64,000 nt of DNA, from contig NZ_ATKM01000024.1 in assembly GCF_000418555.1 (NCBI RefSeq), forward strand, positions 124,001 to 188,000, given 5' to 3'. This DNA is from Pseudomonas sp. P818. GTDB lineage: Bacteria > Pseudomonadota > Gammaproteobacteria > Pseudomonadales > Pseudomonadaceae. A program made the translations under genes and the position numbers. Of the stretch, positions 53,398 to 62,232 are shown piece after piece. Position 1 is the stretch's first letter. Each line of letters starts with the position of its first letter. The notes below the pieces were generated by a model. That model did no database searches. It worked only from the letters and a program-made list of their open reading frames with translations, and was not told the origin of the DNA.

Positions 53398-55349
53398 CCC
53401 ACCTTCTCGCCTGGTGCTGCGGCGCGCTGCTGGCATTGGCCGCAGGCGTCGCCCAGGCGCAGTTGCGTCTGACACTGGACGACAGCACCCTCGACGCAGC
53501 GCAGCGGCAGGCGAGCCAGGCGCTGCTGAACGAGGCGATGGCTGCCTTGCCGCCGCGCTTCATCCAGCATCTGGATCGCGAGGTGAAGGTCAGCTGGCGC
53601 ACCGGGCTGCCTGCACAGGTGTACGGCCAGGTCGGACGCTTCAGCGGTATCGAACTGAATGCCGAATTGCTGCCCAAGCTGGTCGATGGCACGGCGGCTC
53701 GCAACCAGACCGGCCGCCCTCACGGTACTCAGCGCCAGGAGTTGCTGGCCACCCTGGTGCACGAGCTCACCCATCTCTATGATCGCGCACGCCTCTGGCC
53801 TGCGGGCGAGCGCCGCCTCATCAACAGGTGCAGACAGCACGCCAGTTCGATGGGCCTGGTGGGGCTACCGGAAGATTGCCGTGGCCAGACCGAACGGCGC
53901 TTCACTCTCAGCGATGATCCACGTCTGCTCGACCTGGCCGGCTGGCAGCAGCGAGTCGGCCAGCGTGGCGCGCGTGACCTGGACAACGGCCAGGTCGCGC
54001 GCAGCCCGGACAGCTACGAGCTGACAAATGCGCTGGAGTTCGTCGCGGTCAACCTCGAATACTTTCTGCTCGACCCCAGCTATGCCTGCCGCCGCCCCTC
54101 GCTGGCGCGCTATTTCCGCGAGCACTTCGACTGGACACCGGCCGGCGAGCCCTGTGCCAGCGACTATCCCTACCTCAACGCCGGACGTGATTTCGCCGCT
54201 CAGCCCCTGGGGCGACTCGACCCAGAGCGCGTGTATGAGGTCGATTATCTGCTCGCCGAGGCCAACGATGCCTGGATGAGCCGCTGGGGCCACAGCATGC
54301 TGCGCCTGGTGGTCTGCGCGCCGGGCCGACCGCGCGGCCCGGGCTGTCGCCTGGATCTCGACCATCACCTGGTGCTGTCCTATCGCGCCTTCGTCGGCGA
54401 TGTGCAGTTGTCGAGCTGGGATGGCCTGACCGGAGTCTATCCGTCGCGCCTGTTCGTCCTGCCGCTGGAACAGGTGATCGACGAGTACACCAAGGTGGAG
54501 CTGCGCAGTCTGGCCTCGGTGCCGTTGCGCCTGTCGCGCGATGAGCTCGAACAACTGGTGGTACGTGCCGCCGAACAGCACTGGAGCTATGACGGCGACT
54601 ACTACTTCGTCTCCAACAACTGCGCGGTGGAAACCCTCAAGTTGCTACGCAGCGGTACCGGCAACCCGCGCCTGCATGCACTGGACAGCATCCTGCCCAA
54701 CGGCCTGCTGGAGCTGATGGATGCTCGCGGCCTGGCCGACACCAGCGTGCTCGACGACCCACGTGAAGCACTGCGCCTGGGCTATCGCTTCGACTCCTTC
54801 CGCGAGCGCTACCAGGCGATGTTCCGCGTTCTGCGCGAACGTCTGCCGATCACTCAGGACAGCGTCGAGACCTGGCTGGAGCAGCCAGCACAGGATCGCA
54901 GCCAGTGGTTCGCCAAGGCCGATCTGCGCGCCAGCGCAGCCCTCTTGCTGTTGGAACAGGCCGCGCTGCGCCGGCAACTGCTGCTGGCCCAGGACGAACT
55001 CAAACGCCGCTACCTCACCGGCCGTGCTGCTGGTGACCCGAGCCTGAACAAGGCCGGTGCTGCGCTGGAGCAGATCCTCGCCAACAGCGGCTTCCTCAGC
55101 CGCCCGGCAGAGCTACTCGAAGGTGGCTACGGCTTGCCGCAGCAGCAGGAATGGGAGCGCCTCGAAGCCAGCAGCCGTGACCGCCAGCAGCAGTTGCGCC
55201 AACTCAGCGACGAACTCGACGGCGAGGTGCGCAACCTGCTGCAGCCCGAGCGCCTGGCCGAGCTGGAAGCCAACGAGGCCAATCTGGTGGCGCTAGGCGA
55301 ACACCTGCGCGCGCTGCACAAGGCCAGCGGCGGCCTGGAGCTGCCCTAG
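53394..55349 (+). CDS. DUF4105 periplasmic protein with two possible peptidase sites
   Basis: A 651-residue exported protein (signal peptide ending GVAQA, about residue 22), GTG start overlapping the previous stop. Residues 121-130 are LVHELTHLYD, an HExxH zinc-peptidase-like helix, and Glu215 in NALEFVAVNLEYF may be a third ligand. The DUF4105 domain (about 275-420) has WGHSMLRL (His300) and SNNCAVETLK (Cys410), as in NlpC/P60-like folds. The C-terminal 200 residues are helical. Neither activity is shown. Its partners may be the two DUF2388 proteins. Confidence 0.85.
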   Translation: MTHLLAWCCGALLALAAGVAQAQLRLTLDDSTLDAAQRQASQALLNEAMAALPPRFIQHLDREVKVSWRTGLPAQVYGQVGRFSGIELNAELLPKLVDGTAARNQTGRPHGTQRQELLATLVHELTHLYDRARLWPAGERRLINRCRQHASSMGLVGLPEDCRGQTERRFTLSDDPRLLDLAGWQQRVGQRGARDLDNGQVARSPDSYELTNALEFVAVNLEYFLLDPSYACRRPSLARYFREHFDWTPAGEPCASDYPYLNAGRDFAAQPLGRLDPERVYEVDYLLAEANDAWMSRWGHSMLRLVVCAPGRPRGPGCRLDLDHHLVLSYRAFVGDVQLSSWDGLTGVYPSRLFVLPLEQVIDEYTKVELRSLASVPLRLSRDELEQLVVRAAEQHWSYDGDYYFVSNNCAVETLKLLRSGTGNPRLHALDSILPNGLLELMDARGLADTSVLDDPREALRLGYRFDSFRERYQAMFRVLRERLPITQDSVETWLEQPAQDRSQWFAKADLRASAALLLLEQAALRRQLLLAQDELKRRYLTGRAAGDPSLNKAGAALEQILANSGFLSRPAELLEGGYGLPQQQEWERLEASSRDRQQQLRQLSDELDGEVRNLLQPERLAELEANEANLVALGEHLRALHKASGGLELP

Positions 55350-55428
55350 CCTCTTGAGTAGTCCGGGATGAAATCCGGGAAATCATTCTGCCCAGTCCCC
55401 GGACGGCATACGGGCTACGGTCGACACC

Positions 55429-55833
55429 CTACGGAAGCAACTCTTGATCCTCTTCCGGCAATTGCGGGTCGACCGTCAGCCAGGGCAGACGGCTGCCCAC
55501 CCAGATATGCCGATCTGCCGGTGCCTGCTCAGGTGCGTCCAGCGTAGCCACGGTCACGTCCAGCGTATCCGGGCTGAGCGAGGTGAACAGCGCCAGATGT
55601 GCGCCGCAGTCGGCGCAGAAATAGCGCGTGCAGCTGGCCGATGAGGCGAACGCCTTCGGTGTACCGCGCAGCCAGTGAAACGCCTGGCGCGGTACCGTGA
55701 CCCAGGTGGTGAGAATGCCGCCACTGCTGCGCCGACAGATCGAGCAGTGGCAATGCGCGATATCCGTCAGCGGCGCATCGATCCGATAACGCAGCGCGCC
55801 GCACTGGCAGCCGCCCTGATGTTCGACCTTCAT
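55429..55833 (-). CDS. GFA-family zinc-binding protein
   Basis: A 134-residue protein of the GFA/CENP-V fold. The zinc cysteines are visible: CQCG near residue 8, CHCSIC near residue 28, and CADC near residue 70. The family includes glutathione-dependent formaldehyde-activating enzymes, but most members have unknown substrates, so no reaction is claimed. ATG at 55833 with GGAGGCGGG just before. The next gene reads away from it. Confidence 0.87.
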   Translation of the reverse strand: MKVEHQGGCQCGALRYRIDAPLTDIAHCHCSICRRSSGGILTTWVTVPRQAFHWLRGTPKAFASSASCTRYFCADCGAHLALFTSLSPDTLDVTVATLDAPEQAPADRHIWVGSRLPWLTVDPQLPEEDQELLP

Positions 55834-55901
55834 CCCGCCTCCGCCTTGCATTGCCCCGCGCCGCTGACCAAGATAGGCGCTCACCACCACCGGGGGTTCC
55901 C

Positions 55902-56807
55902 GTGATAGACCTGTTGCTGGCCTTGTGGCCGCTGTTCGCCATGATAGTCGCCGGCTACTGGCTGCGCCTGCGCGAGTTCCCGAGCGAGGCCTTCTGGCCG
56001 GGCGCCGAGCGCCTCAACTACTTCATCCTGTTCCCGGCGCTGCTGTTCTCCAGCCTGGCCCGTGCGCCGCTGAACAATCCGGCGCTGCCGCGCCTGGCCC
56101 TGGCCGTGCTGCTCGGCCTGGGTATCGCCTGGCTGGCGCTGCTGCTGGTACGCCGCCTGCGCGGCTGGCCAGCGGGGCGTTTTGGCGCCTTCACGCAAGG
56201 CATTCTGCGCTTCAACACCTACCTGGGCCTGGCTGCGGTCGGCAGCCTGTTCGGCCAGGAAGGCCTGACGCTCGCCGCCCTGATGCTGGCCCTGATGGTG
56301 CCGACGGTGAACGTGCTGTCGGTCTGGTCGCTGACCGCCGAGCGCGGTGTCAGCGTTCGCAGTCTGCTGTTGCCGATCATCAAGAATCCGCTGATTCTCG
56401 CCTGCCTCGGCGGCGCATTGTTCAACCTGACCGGTATCGGCCTGCCGGGCGGCACCGACCGCCTGCTCAGCCTGCTCGCCGCGGCCAGCCTGCCTTTGGG
56501 CCTGCTCTGCGTCGGCGCGGCGCTGAAACCGGAGCAACTGGGCGGAGAAATCCCGGCGCTGACCTGGAACAGCCTGTTGCGCCTGCTGGCAATGCCGCTG
56601 CTGGCCTGGGGCGTGGCCTGGGCGCTGGCGCTGCCGGCCATGGAAAGCACGGTGCTGGTGCTGTTCTTCGCCCTGCCCACGGCACCCACCGCTTACGTGC
56701 TGACCCGCCAGCTCGGCGGTGACAGCCAGCTGATGGCCGGCATCATCACCCTGCAAACGCTGCTGGCCGCTGGCAGCCTGGTGGCGATCATGATGTTGCT
56801 GGCCTGA
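55902..56807 (+). CDS. AEC-family auxin-efflux-type transporter
   Basis: A 301-residue inner-membrane protein with about ten helices, the N-terminal block IDLLLALWPLFAMIVAGYWLRLREF, and the later GLPGGTDRLLSLLAAASLPLGLLCVGAAL and FFALPTAPTAYVLTRQLGGD segments typical of AEC permeases. Substrate unknown. GTG start at 55902 (GGGGG upstream) chosen because it opens on the first helix. Confidence 0.87.
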   Translation: MIDLLLALWPLFAMIVAGYWLRLREFPSEAFWPGAERLNYFILFPALLFSSLARAPLNNPALPRLALAVLLGLGIAWLALLLVRRLRGWPAGRFGAFTQGILRFNTYLGLAAVGSLFGQEGLTLAALMLALMVPTVNVLSVWSLTAERGVSVRSLLLPIIKNPLILACLGGALFNLTGIGLPGGTDRLLSLLAAASLPLGLLCVGAALKPEQLGGEIPALTWNSLLRLLAMPLLAWGVAWALALPAMESTVLVLFFALPTAPTAYVLTRQLGGDSQLMAGIITLQTLLAAGSLVAIMMLLA

Positions 56808-56822
56808 CGGACCAGTAAGGCG

Positions 56823-57563
56823 CTACTCGGCGTAGCGCTCGATCAGCCGCTGATAGTCACCGCTCGCCTTGAGCGCTTGCAAACCGCGGTCGAAGCGCTC
56901 GATCAGCTCGGCCGCGCGCGGATGCTGACGTGAAACGATGAAGTGCAGCGTATTGCGCTCAAATGCTGTCTGCGAGCGATGGAATGCGCTCGGCTCAGCG
57001 CCGATCGAGCGCAGAGCGCTGTTGCCCAGATGGCGATCGGCGATGAACAGATCGTCACGCTGCAACAGCAACAACCGCGCACACTCCTGCAGCCCAAGGG
57101 GGGAATGACGAAGCAGTATCCCCTTGTCGATCAGTTGCTGGATCATCGCCGCCGGCTGCCAGCCCAATGGATAACAGAGACGGCGCCCGGTCATGGCCGG
57201 TAGATCAGCGAATTCGATGGCGTCGCCTGCGCGGCTGAAGAGGTACTGCTCGGACAGGTAAATCGGCGCCGAGTAGAGAAACTCCGCCTCGCGCTCGGCT
57301 GAACGAACGTAGGGAAAGGTGGCGTCGTACTCACCGCGCCTGGCCTTCAGGTAGCCGCGGTTCCAGGGCAGCCAGTCGAGCGTCATCGCCATACCCTGCT
57401 CGGCCAGCGCAGCGCGCACCACCTGGGTTAGCATGCCCTGACCGGCCAGTGCCTTGCCGGTGAACGGCGCATAGTCATCGCCGGTCGCCAAGTGCAGCAC
57501 CTCGGCGCGCGCCGATGCGCATAAAAGCAGGCTCAACAGAGCCGCCCGCCCAAATCCCACCAT
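56823..57563 (-). CDS. Periplasmic solute-binding protein (SBP_bac_3 type)
   Basis: A 246-residue exported protein (signal peptide MVGFGRAALLSLLLCASARA). Typical family 3 segments: LATGDDYAPFTGKALAGQGMLTQVVRAAL and DWLPWNRGYLKARRGEYDATFPYVRSAEREAEFLYSAP. No permease or ATPase is adjacent, so it may work as a sensor or with distant partners. ATG at 57563 has GGAG four bases before it; a TTG lies upstream in frame. Confidence 0.85.
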   Translation of the reverse strand: MVGFGRAALLSLLLCASARAEVLHLATGDDYAPFTGKALAGQGMLTQVVRAALAEQGMAMTLDWLPWNRGYLKARRGEYDATFPYVRSAEREAEFLYSAPIYLSEQYLFSRAGDAIEFADLPAMTGRRLCYPLGWQPAAMIQQLIDKGILLRHSPLGLQECARLLLLQRDDLFIADRHLGNSALRSIGAEPSAFHRSQTAFERNTLHFIVSRQHPRAAELIERFDRGLQALKASGDYQRLIERYAE

Positions 57564-57742
57564 CAATCTCCAGTCATTGGCGTGCAATTACCTTGCGCCT
57601 TGAGCGCGGACTCTCACTCCCGCAAGCGCGGCTGTCCAGTGCAAAAAGCCATAGGGCGACCATTCACGCCGATCTCTTGATGCGCAACAACTGGATTGCC
57701 AAGACCCCGGCTATCCTTGCTGCACCACGAACGAACTGCGAT

Positions 57743-58879
57743 ATGCCGATGAACGAAACCAGCGCCAACGATCAGCCCGATGTCTTCCCCTACCTGCAGC
57801 TGATGCACCAACATGCCGGCTCGGACCTGTTCTTCAGCGTCGGCGCAGCGCCGCACATGAAGGTGGAAGGCCATAGCCAGCCAGTCGGCCAGCGCATCAT
57901 GAAGGCTGGCGAAGTGCAGCAGTTGGCCTATCAGTTGATGACGCAAAAGCAGATCGCCGAGTTCGAACGCGACCTGGAGATGAATCTGGCCGTCAGCCAG
58001 CAGGGCGCGGGACGTTACCGGGTCAATGTCTACTACCAGCGCGGTGAAGTGGCCATGGTGGTGCGCCTGATCAAGAGCCAGATTCCCGGCTTCGAAGCGC
58101 TCGGCCTGCCCAAGCTGCTGGAGAAGCTGGCCATGCAGGACCGCGGGCTGATTCTGGTCACCGGCGCGGCGGGCTCGGGCAAGTCCACCACTCTGGCGGC
58201 GATGCTGGATTTCCGCAATCGCCACAGGAGCGGGCATATCGTCTGTATCGAAGATCCGATCGAGTTCCTGCACAGCCATCAGCGCTCGATCATCGACCAG
58301 CGTGAAGTCGGCCTCGATACCCACAGCTTCGATGACGCCCTGCGCAACGTGCTGCGCGAGGCACCGGACGTGATCATGCTCGGCGAGATCCGCGACGCTG
58401 CCACCATGCAGCACGCCCTGCACTACGCCGAAACCGGCCACCTGTGCGTCGCCACCCTGCATGCCACCAGCAGCAGCCACGCCATCGAACGTATCGCCCG
58501 TTTCTTCCCCGACGACGCCCGCAAGCAGGTGCTGGCCGATGTCGCGCACAATCTGCTCGCGGTGATCGGCCAGCGGCTGGTGCCCGGTATCGAGCAGAAG
58601 CGCGTGGTGGCGGTGGAGCTGATGCTGGGCACGCCCTATATCCGCGACCTGATCCAGCGCGACGAACTGGACGAGCTGCGCGAGGCCACTGCGCGCGCGG
58701 CCGAGCAGGGCCTGCAGACCTTCGATCAGCATCTGTTCGCCCTGCTCGAAGCCGGCCGCATCAGCCTGGCCGAAGCGCTCAAGTTCGCCGACTCGCGCAC
58801 CGACCTCAGCCTCAAGTTCAAACTCGAGCGCGGTTTCTCCGCCGATGACGCCGAACTCAAGGTACTGCGCGACGGTTGA
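57743..58879 (+). CDS. PilT/PilU-like pilus retraction ATPase
   Basis: A 378-residue hexameric type IV pilus ATPase. Walker A GAAGSGKSTT, the Asp box (HIVCIEDPIEFLH), Walker B (VIMLGEIRDAATM) and the His box (CVATLHATSSSHAIERI) are present. The acidic box Glu and the QREVG segment fit PilU more than PilB. It stands alone, without pilT or other pil genes, so it is a third retraction-type ATPase of unknown pilus. Start at 57743. Confidence 0.9.
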   Translation: MPMNETSANDQPDVFPYLQLMHQHAGSDLFFSVGAAPHMKVEGHSQPVGQRIMKAGEVQQLAYQLMTQKQIAEFERDLEMNLAVSQQGAGRYRVNVYYQRGEVAMVVRLIKSQIPGFEALGLPKLLEKLAMQDRGLILVTGAAGSGKSTTLAAMLDFRNRHRSGHIVCIEDPIEFLHSHQRSIIDQREVGLDTHSFDDALRNVLREAPDVIMLGEIRDAATMQHALHYAETGHLCVATLHATSSSHAIERIARFFPDDARKQVLADVAHNLLAVIGQRLVPGIEQKRVVAVELMLGTPYIRDLIQRDELDELREATARAAEQGLQTFDQHLFALLEAGRISLAEALKFADSRTDLSLKFKLERGFSADDAELKVLRDG

Positions 58880-58895
58880 CTGGCTTTATCAGCGA

Positions 58896-58965
58896 TTTCG
58901 GCCAATGCTCATCTATACAGGCCGAAACCATAACCTCTAATCGGCCGTCTTACAGGGGGCCGATT
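58896..58965 (+). promoter_or_regulatory. Leader with competing hairpins before the Na/Pi transporter
   Basis: Four arms share one core: TTTCGGCC (58896-58903), GGCCGAAA (58920-58927), AATCGGCC (58939-58946), GGCCGATT (58958-58965). Arms 1-2 and 3-4 form hairpins; 2-3 can pair instead. Hairpin 3-4 overlaps the ribosome site (AGGGGG, 58953-58958) one base before the ATG at 58967. An 11-codon frame, MLIYTGRNHNL then TAA (58905-58940), runs through arm 2 and stops on arm 3, but its ribosome site is poor. Confidence 0.5.
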
Positions 58966-58966
58966 T

Positions 58967-60607
58967 ATGCTGACCCTGCTGCATTTGCTGTCAGCCATTG
59001 CCCTGCTGGTTTGGGGCACCCACATCGTACGCACCGGCATCCTGCGCGTGTTCGGTTCACAACTGCGCAAGGTACTCAGCCACAACATCGGTCGCCGGCC
59101 GCTGGCATTCGTCGCCGGCATCGGCGTCACGGCCTTGGTGCAGAGCAGCAACGCCACCGCGCTGCTGGTGACCTCCTTCGTTGCCCAGGGCTTGATGGCG
59201 CTGGCGCCGGGCCTGGCGATCATGCTCGGCGCCGACGTCGGCACCGCGCTGATGGCGCGTGTGCTGACGCTCAACCTCAGCTGGCTCAGCCCGCTGCTGA
59301 TCTTTCTCGGGGTGATCTTCTTTCTCTCGCGGCGGCAGACCCGCGCCGGCCAGCTTGGCCGCGTAGCCATCGGCCTGGGGCTGATGCTGCTGGCGCTGGA
59401 GCTGATCGTCGCCGCCGCGACGCCGATCACCGAAGCGCGCGGCATCCGCGTGCTGTTCGCCTCGCTGACCGGCGACCTGCTGCTCGACGCGCTGGTCGGC
59501 GCGCTGTTCGCCCTGCTCACCTACTCCAGCCTGGCGGCGGTGCTGCTCACCGCGACCCTGGCCGGTGCCGGGCTGATCAGCCTGCCGGTGGCCATCGGCC
59601 TGGTGATCGGCGCCAATATCGGCAGCGGCCTGCTGGCCTTTCTCACCAGCAGCCTGCAGAACCCAGCCGGGCGCCGCGTGGCGTTGGGCAGCCTGATCTA
59701 CAAGCTGATCGGCCTGTTGCTGGTGCTTCCTGTGCTGCAGCCGTTGGCCGAATGGCTGGACAGCCTGAACTGGCGCGCGGCGGAACTGGTGATCTTCTTC
59801 CACCTGCTCTACAACAGCCTGCGCGCCGTGCTGATGTTGCCCAGCGTCGGGCTGATGGCGCGCTTCTGCAACTGGCTGCTGCCGGACCGGACCGACGACA
59901 GCGGCATCGCTCGCCCGCGGCATCTGGACCCAACGGCGTTGACCACGCCAAGCCTGGCGCTGGCCAACGCCGTGCGTGAAACCCTGCGTGCCGGCGACCG
60001 CGTCGAGCGCATGCTCAGTCATCTGGCGCCTGTGCTTGAGCACAACGAACCGGCGCTGACCAAGGAACTGCGCAGTCTCAATGACGATGTCGCCAGCCTG
60101 TGCCGGGCGGTCAAGCTGTACCTCGCACAGATTCCGCGCGAGGCACTGAGCGAGCAGGAAAATCGGCGCTGGGCGGAAATTCTCGAACTGGCGGTGAACC
60201 TGGAGCAGGCCGGCGATCTGATCGAACGCATGCTCGGCAAGATCCAGAACGAGAAGACCGCGCAGCGCCGGGCCTTCTCCGAAAAGGGCCTGGAGGAACT
60301 CACCAGCCTGCACGGACAATTGATGGCCAACCTGCGCCTGGGGCTGAACGTGTTTCTCAGCGCCGATCACGCCAGCGCCAGCCAGCTGCTGCGCGAGAAG
60401 CGCCGCTTCCGCGCGCAGGAGCGGCGCCTGGCCCATGCGCATATCGGCCGCCTGCAGCGTCAAGTCGTGCAGAGCATCGAGACCAGCTCCCTGCACCTGG
60501 AGCTGATCGCCGACATGAAGCGGCTCAACTCGCTGTTCTGCTCCAGCGCCTACGTGGTGCTCGAAGGCGGCGAAACCGGCGCCCTCAGGCTTGAGGGCGG
60601 CGAGTGA
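58967..60607 (+). CDS. Na/Pi cotransporter-family protein
   Basis: A 546-residue inner-membrane protein. The first Na_Pi repeat has VQSSNAT (59-64); the second has LTYSSLAAVLL where QSS is usual, an oddity. The C-terminal 200 residues are a PhoU-like helical domain (EKTAQRRAFSEKGLEELTSLHGQLMANLRLGL). Such proteins import phosphate or balance charge. No pst genes are near. Stop is one base from the NCS2 gene. Confidence 0.9.
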   Translation: MLTLLHLLSAIALLVWGTHIVRTGILRVFGSQLRKVLSHNIGRRPLAFVAGIGVTALVQSSNATALLVTSFVAQGLMALAPGLAIMLGADVGTALMARVLTLNLSWLSPLLIFLGVIFFLSRRQTRAGQLGRVAIGLGLMLLALELIVAAATPITEARGIRVLFASLTGDLLLDALVGALFALLTYSSLAAVLLTATLAGAGLISLPVAIGLVIGANIGSGLLAFLTSSLQNPAGRRVALGSLIYKLIGLLLVLPVLQPLAEWLDSLNWRAAELVIFFHLLYNSLRAVLMLPSVGLMARFCNWLLPDRTDDSGIARPRHLDPTALTTPSLALANAVRETLRAGDRVERMLSHLAPVLEHNEPALTKELRSLNDDVASLCRAVKLYLAQIPREALSEQENRRWAEILELAVNLEQAGDLIERMLGKIQNEKTAQRRAFSEKGLEELTSLHGQLMANLRLGLNVFLSADHASASQLLREKRRFRAQERRLAHAHIGRLQRQVVQSIETSSLHLELIADMKRLNSLFCSSAYVVLEGGETGALRLEGGE

Positions 60608-60608
60608 C

Positions 60609-62117
60609 TCAGTCGGCGCCGGCCGCTCGCTCCTGCGCGCTCGGCTCCACCCCGCGCCAGGCGTACCAGGCGAAGAACAGCGCCATCAGCAGATAGCCGT
60701 GGACGAAATCCGGCGCGGCGTACCAGGCCAGCTTCGGTGCGTGCATCAGGCCGACGAAGGCCATGCCGGCCGCCACCAGCGCGAAGACGGTGGCCTGGCG
60801 GAACTGACGATCGATCACCGCCACGCACATGGCGCCGAGCAGGATGGCGCTGAACATGGCGCCCTGCCCCAGCGCACCGATGGCGCTGGAAATGCCCTCG
60901 ACCACCTCCGGTGCGCCGCGATTGAAACGAGTCGCCAGGTAGTTGGCGAAATACGGCAGCATCGCCAGCGCCACGGCCGGGTAGTAACGGGCATGGTTGC
61001 TGTTGAAGGCGGTGGCGATCATCGACATGCCGACGAACACCAGAATCGGCGCCACCACCGCCACCGGGATCAGCGCGGCGATGAAGGCGATCAGGCCGAA
61101 CATGGTCGCCAGGCCATACACCGCGCCGTTGAGCAGGCTGTAACCGCGCCCGGCGCCCATCCACTTCGAACCCACGGTGGCGATGTACACGGTGGTCGGG
61201 AACACGCCGCCGAACAGCGCACCGAGCGAGGTGCCGAGGCCATCCACGGCCTGGCACTCGCGCACGCTGTAGCTATCGCCGGCAGCGCTCATGGCTTCGA
61301 CGTTGTTCATGGTCTCGATGGCGTTGTAGAGAGTGATCGGCAGGATTACCGTCATCAGCGCCAGCATGGTGGTGAACAGCAGGCCCAGGCCTTCGTACCA
61401 GGCCAGGTTGGGCAACAGCGGGTAGAAACCGAGGTGGGTGAAGGCATCGCTGAACTTGCTGCCGTCAGCCGCGCCGATCAGGTAGGCCAGCGCCGTCCCG
61501 ACGACGATGGCGAACAGCGAGGCCGGCAGGCGAAATGGCATGCTCACCCGCGCCACCAGACCGACGATGGTGATGGCCAGCACCAGCAGGCCGATCACCG
61601 GGATTTCCAGGGTCTTGAACAGCATCTCGCCAGCGATGAAGGTCAGTGCCACGCCGGCCACCGCACCGAGCATCGCCGCACGCGGCAGGTGGCGCTGCAC
61701 CCAGCCGCCTATCAGGCTGATGGCCGCCTCGATCAGACCACTGATGAAACAGGCAGCCACCGCCACCTTCCAGGCCAGCTCGGCATCACCGGTGAGGTTC
61801 TTCGCCGGCAGCAGCACGCCGAACAGGAAGACGAACATCACCGGTGTGCTGATGCCGTAGGACAGTGCAGTGACGTCGGCGCGGTTCTCGCGGCGGGCCA
61901 GACGCGCAGCACTCCAGGCGTAGTAGAAGTTGCCGGCCATCACCGCCACCGCAGCCCCAGGCAACACCTGACCGAACACGATCTCGGCAGGGAAGCCCAT
62001 GCCCAGCATGCTGATGGCAATGATCACGAAGTTGGCGATGTTGTTCTGGAACAGGGCGAAGAAGGCATCGGTGTCTTCCTTCTTGTACCAGGGGTAATGC
62101 ACGCGCGGCGTCGACAT
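60609..62117 (-). CDS. NCS2/AzgA-type nucleobase permease
   Basis: A 502-residue inner-membrane permease. Segments typical of the family: ADVTALSYGISTPVMFVFLFGVLLP, IPVIGLLVLAITIVGLVARV, NAIETMNNVEAMSAAGDSYSVRECQAVDGLGTSLGALFGG and TVYIATVGSKWMGAGRGYSLLNG. Substrate (purine or related) not assignable. ATG at 62117. The TRAP permease ends 116 bp upstream on the same strand, with a terminator between. Confidence 0.88.
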   Translation of the reverse strand: MSTPRVHYPWYKKEDTDAFFALFQNNIANFVIIAISMLGMGFPAEIVFGQVLPGAAVAVMAGNFYYAWSAARLARRENRADVTALSYGISTPVMFVFLFGVLLPAKNLTGDAELAWKVAVAACFISGLIEAAISLIGGWVQRHLPRAAMLGAVAGVALTFIAGEMLFKTLEIPVIGLLVLAITIVGLVARVSMPFRLPASLFAIVVGTALAYLIGAADGSKFSDAFTHLGFYPLLPNLAWYEGLGLLFTTMLALMTVILPITLYNAIETMNNVEAMSAAGDSYSVRECQAVDGLGTSLGALFGGVFPTTVYIATVGSKWMGAGRGYSLLNGAVYGLATMFGLIAFIAALIPVAVVAPILVFVGMSMIATAFNSNHARYYPAVALAMLPYFANYLATRFNRGAPEVVEGISSAIGALGQGAMFSAILLGAMCVAVIDRQFRQATVFALVAAGMAFVGLMHAPKLAWYAAPDFVHGYLLMALFFAWYAWRGVEPSAQERAAGAD

Positions 62118-62188
62118 GACGGGCTGAGTCCTTGTTGTCTGAACGGTCAGGCCGGCGAGTCTAGCAATCTGCCGCCAGGGCATAAACG

Positions 62189-62214
62189 AACAAGGCAGCC
62201 GAAGCTGCCTTGTT
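62189..62214 (-). terminator. Terminator of the TRAP permease gene
   Basis: AACAAGGCAGC (62189-62199) and GCTGCCTTGTT (62204-62214) form an 11-bp stem; on the transcribed (minus) strand the loop is TTCG, the stable tetraloop. It lies 19 bp past the TRAP stop. Confidence 0.85.
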
Positions 62215-62232
62215 GTCAGTTGCCAGCCTGCG

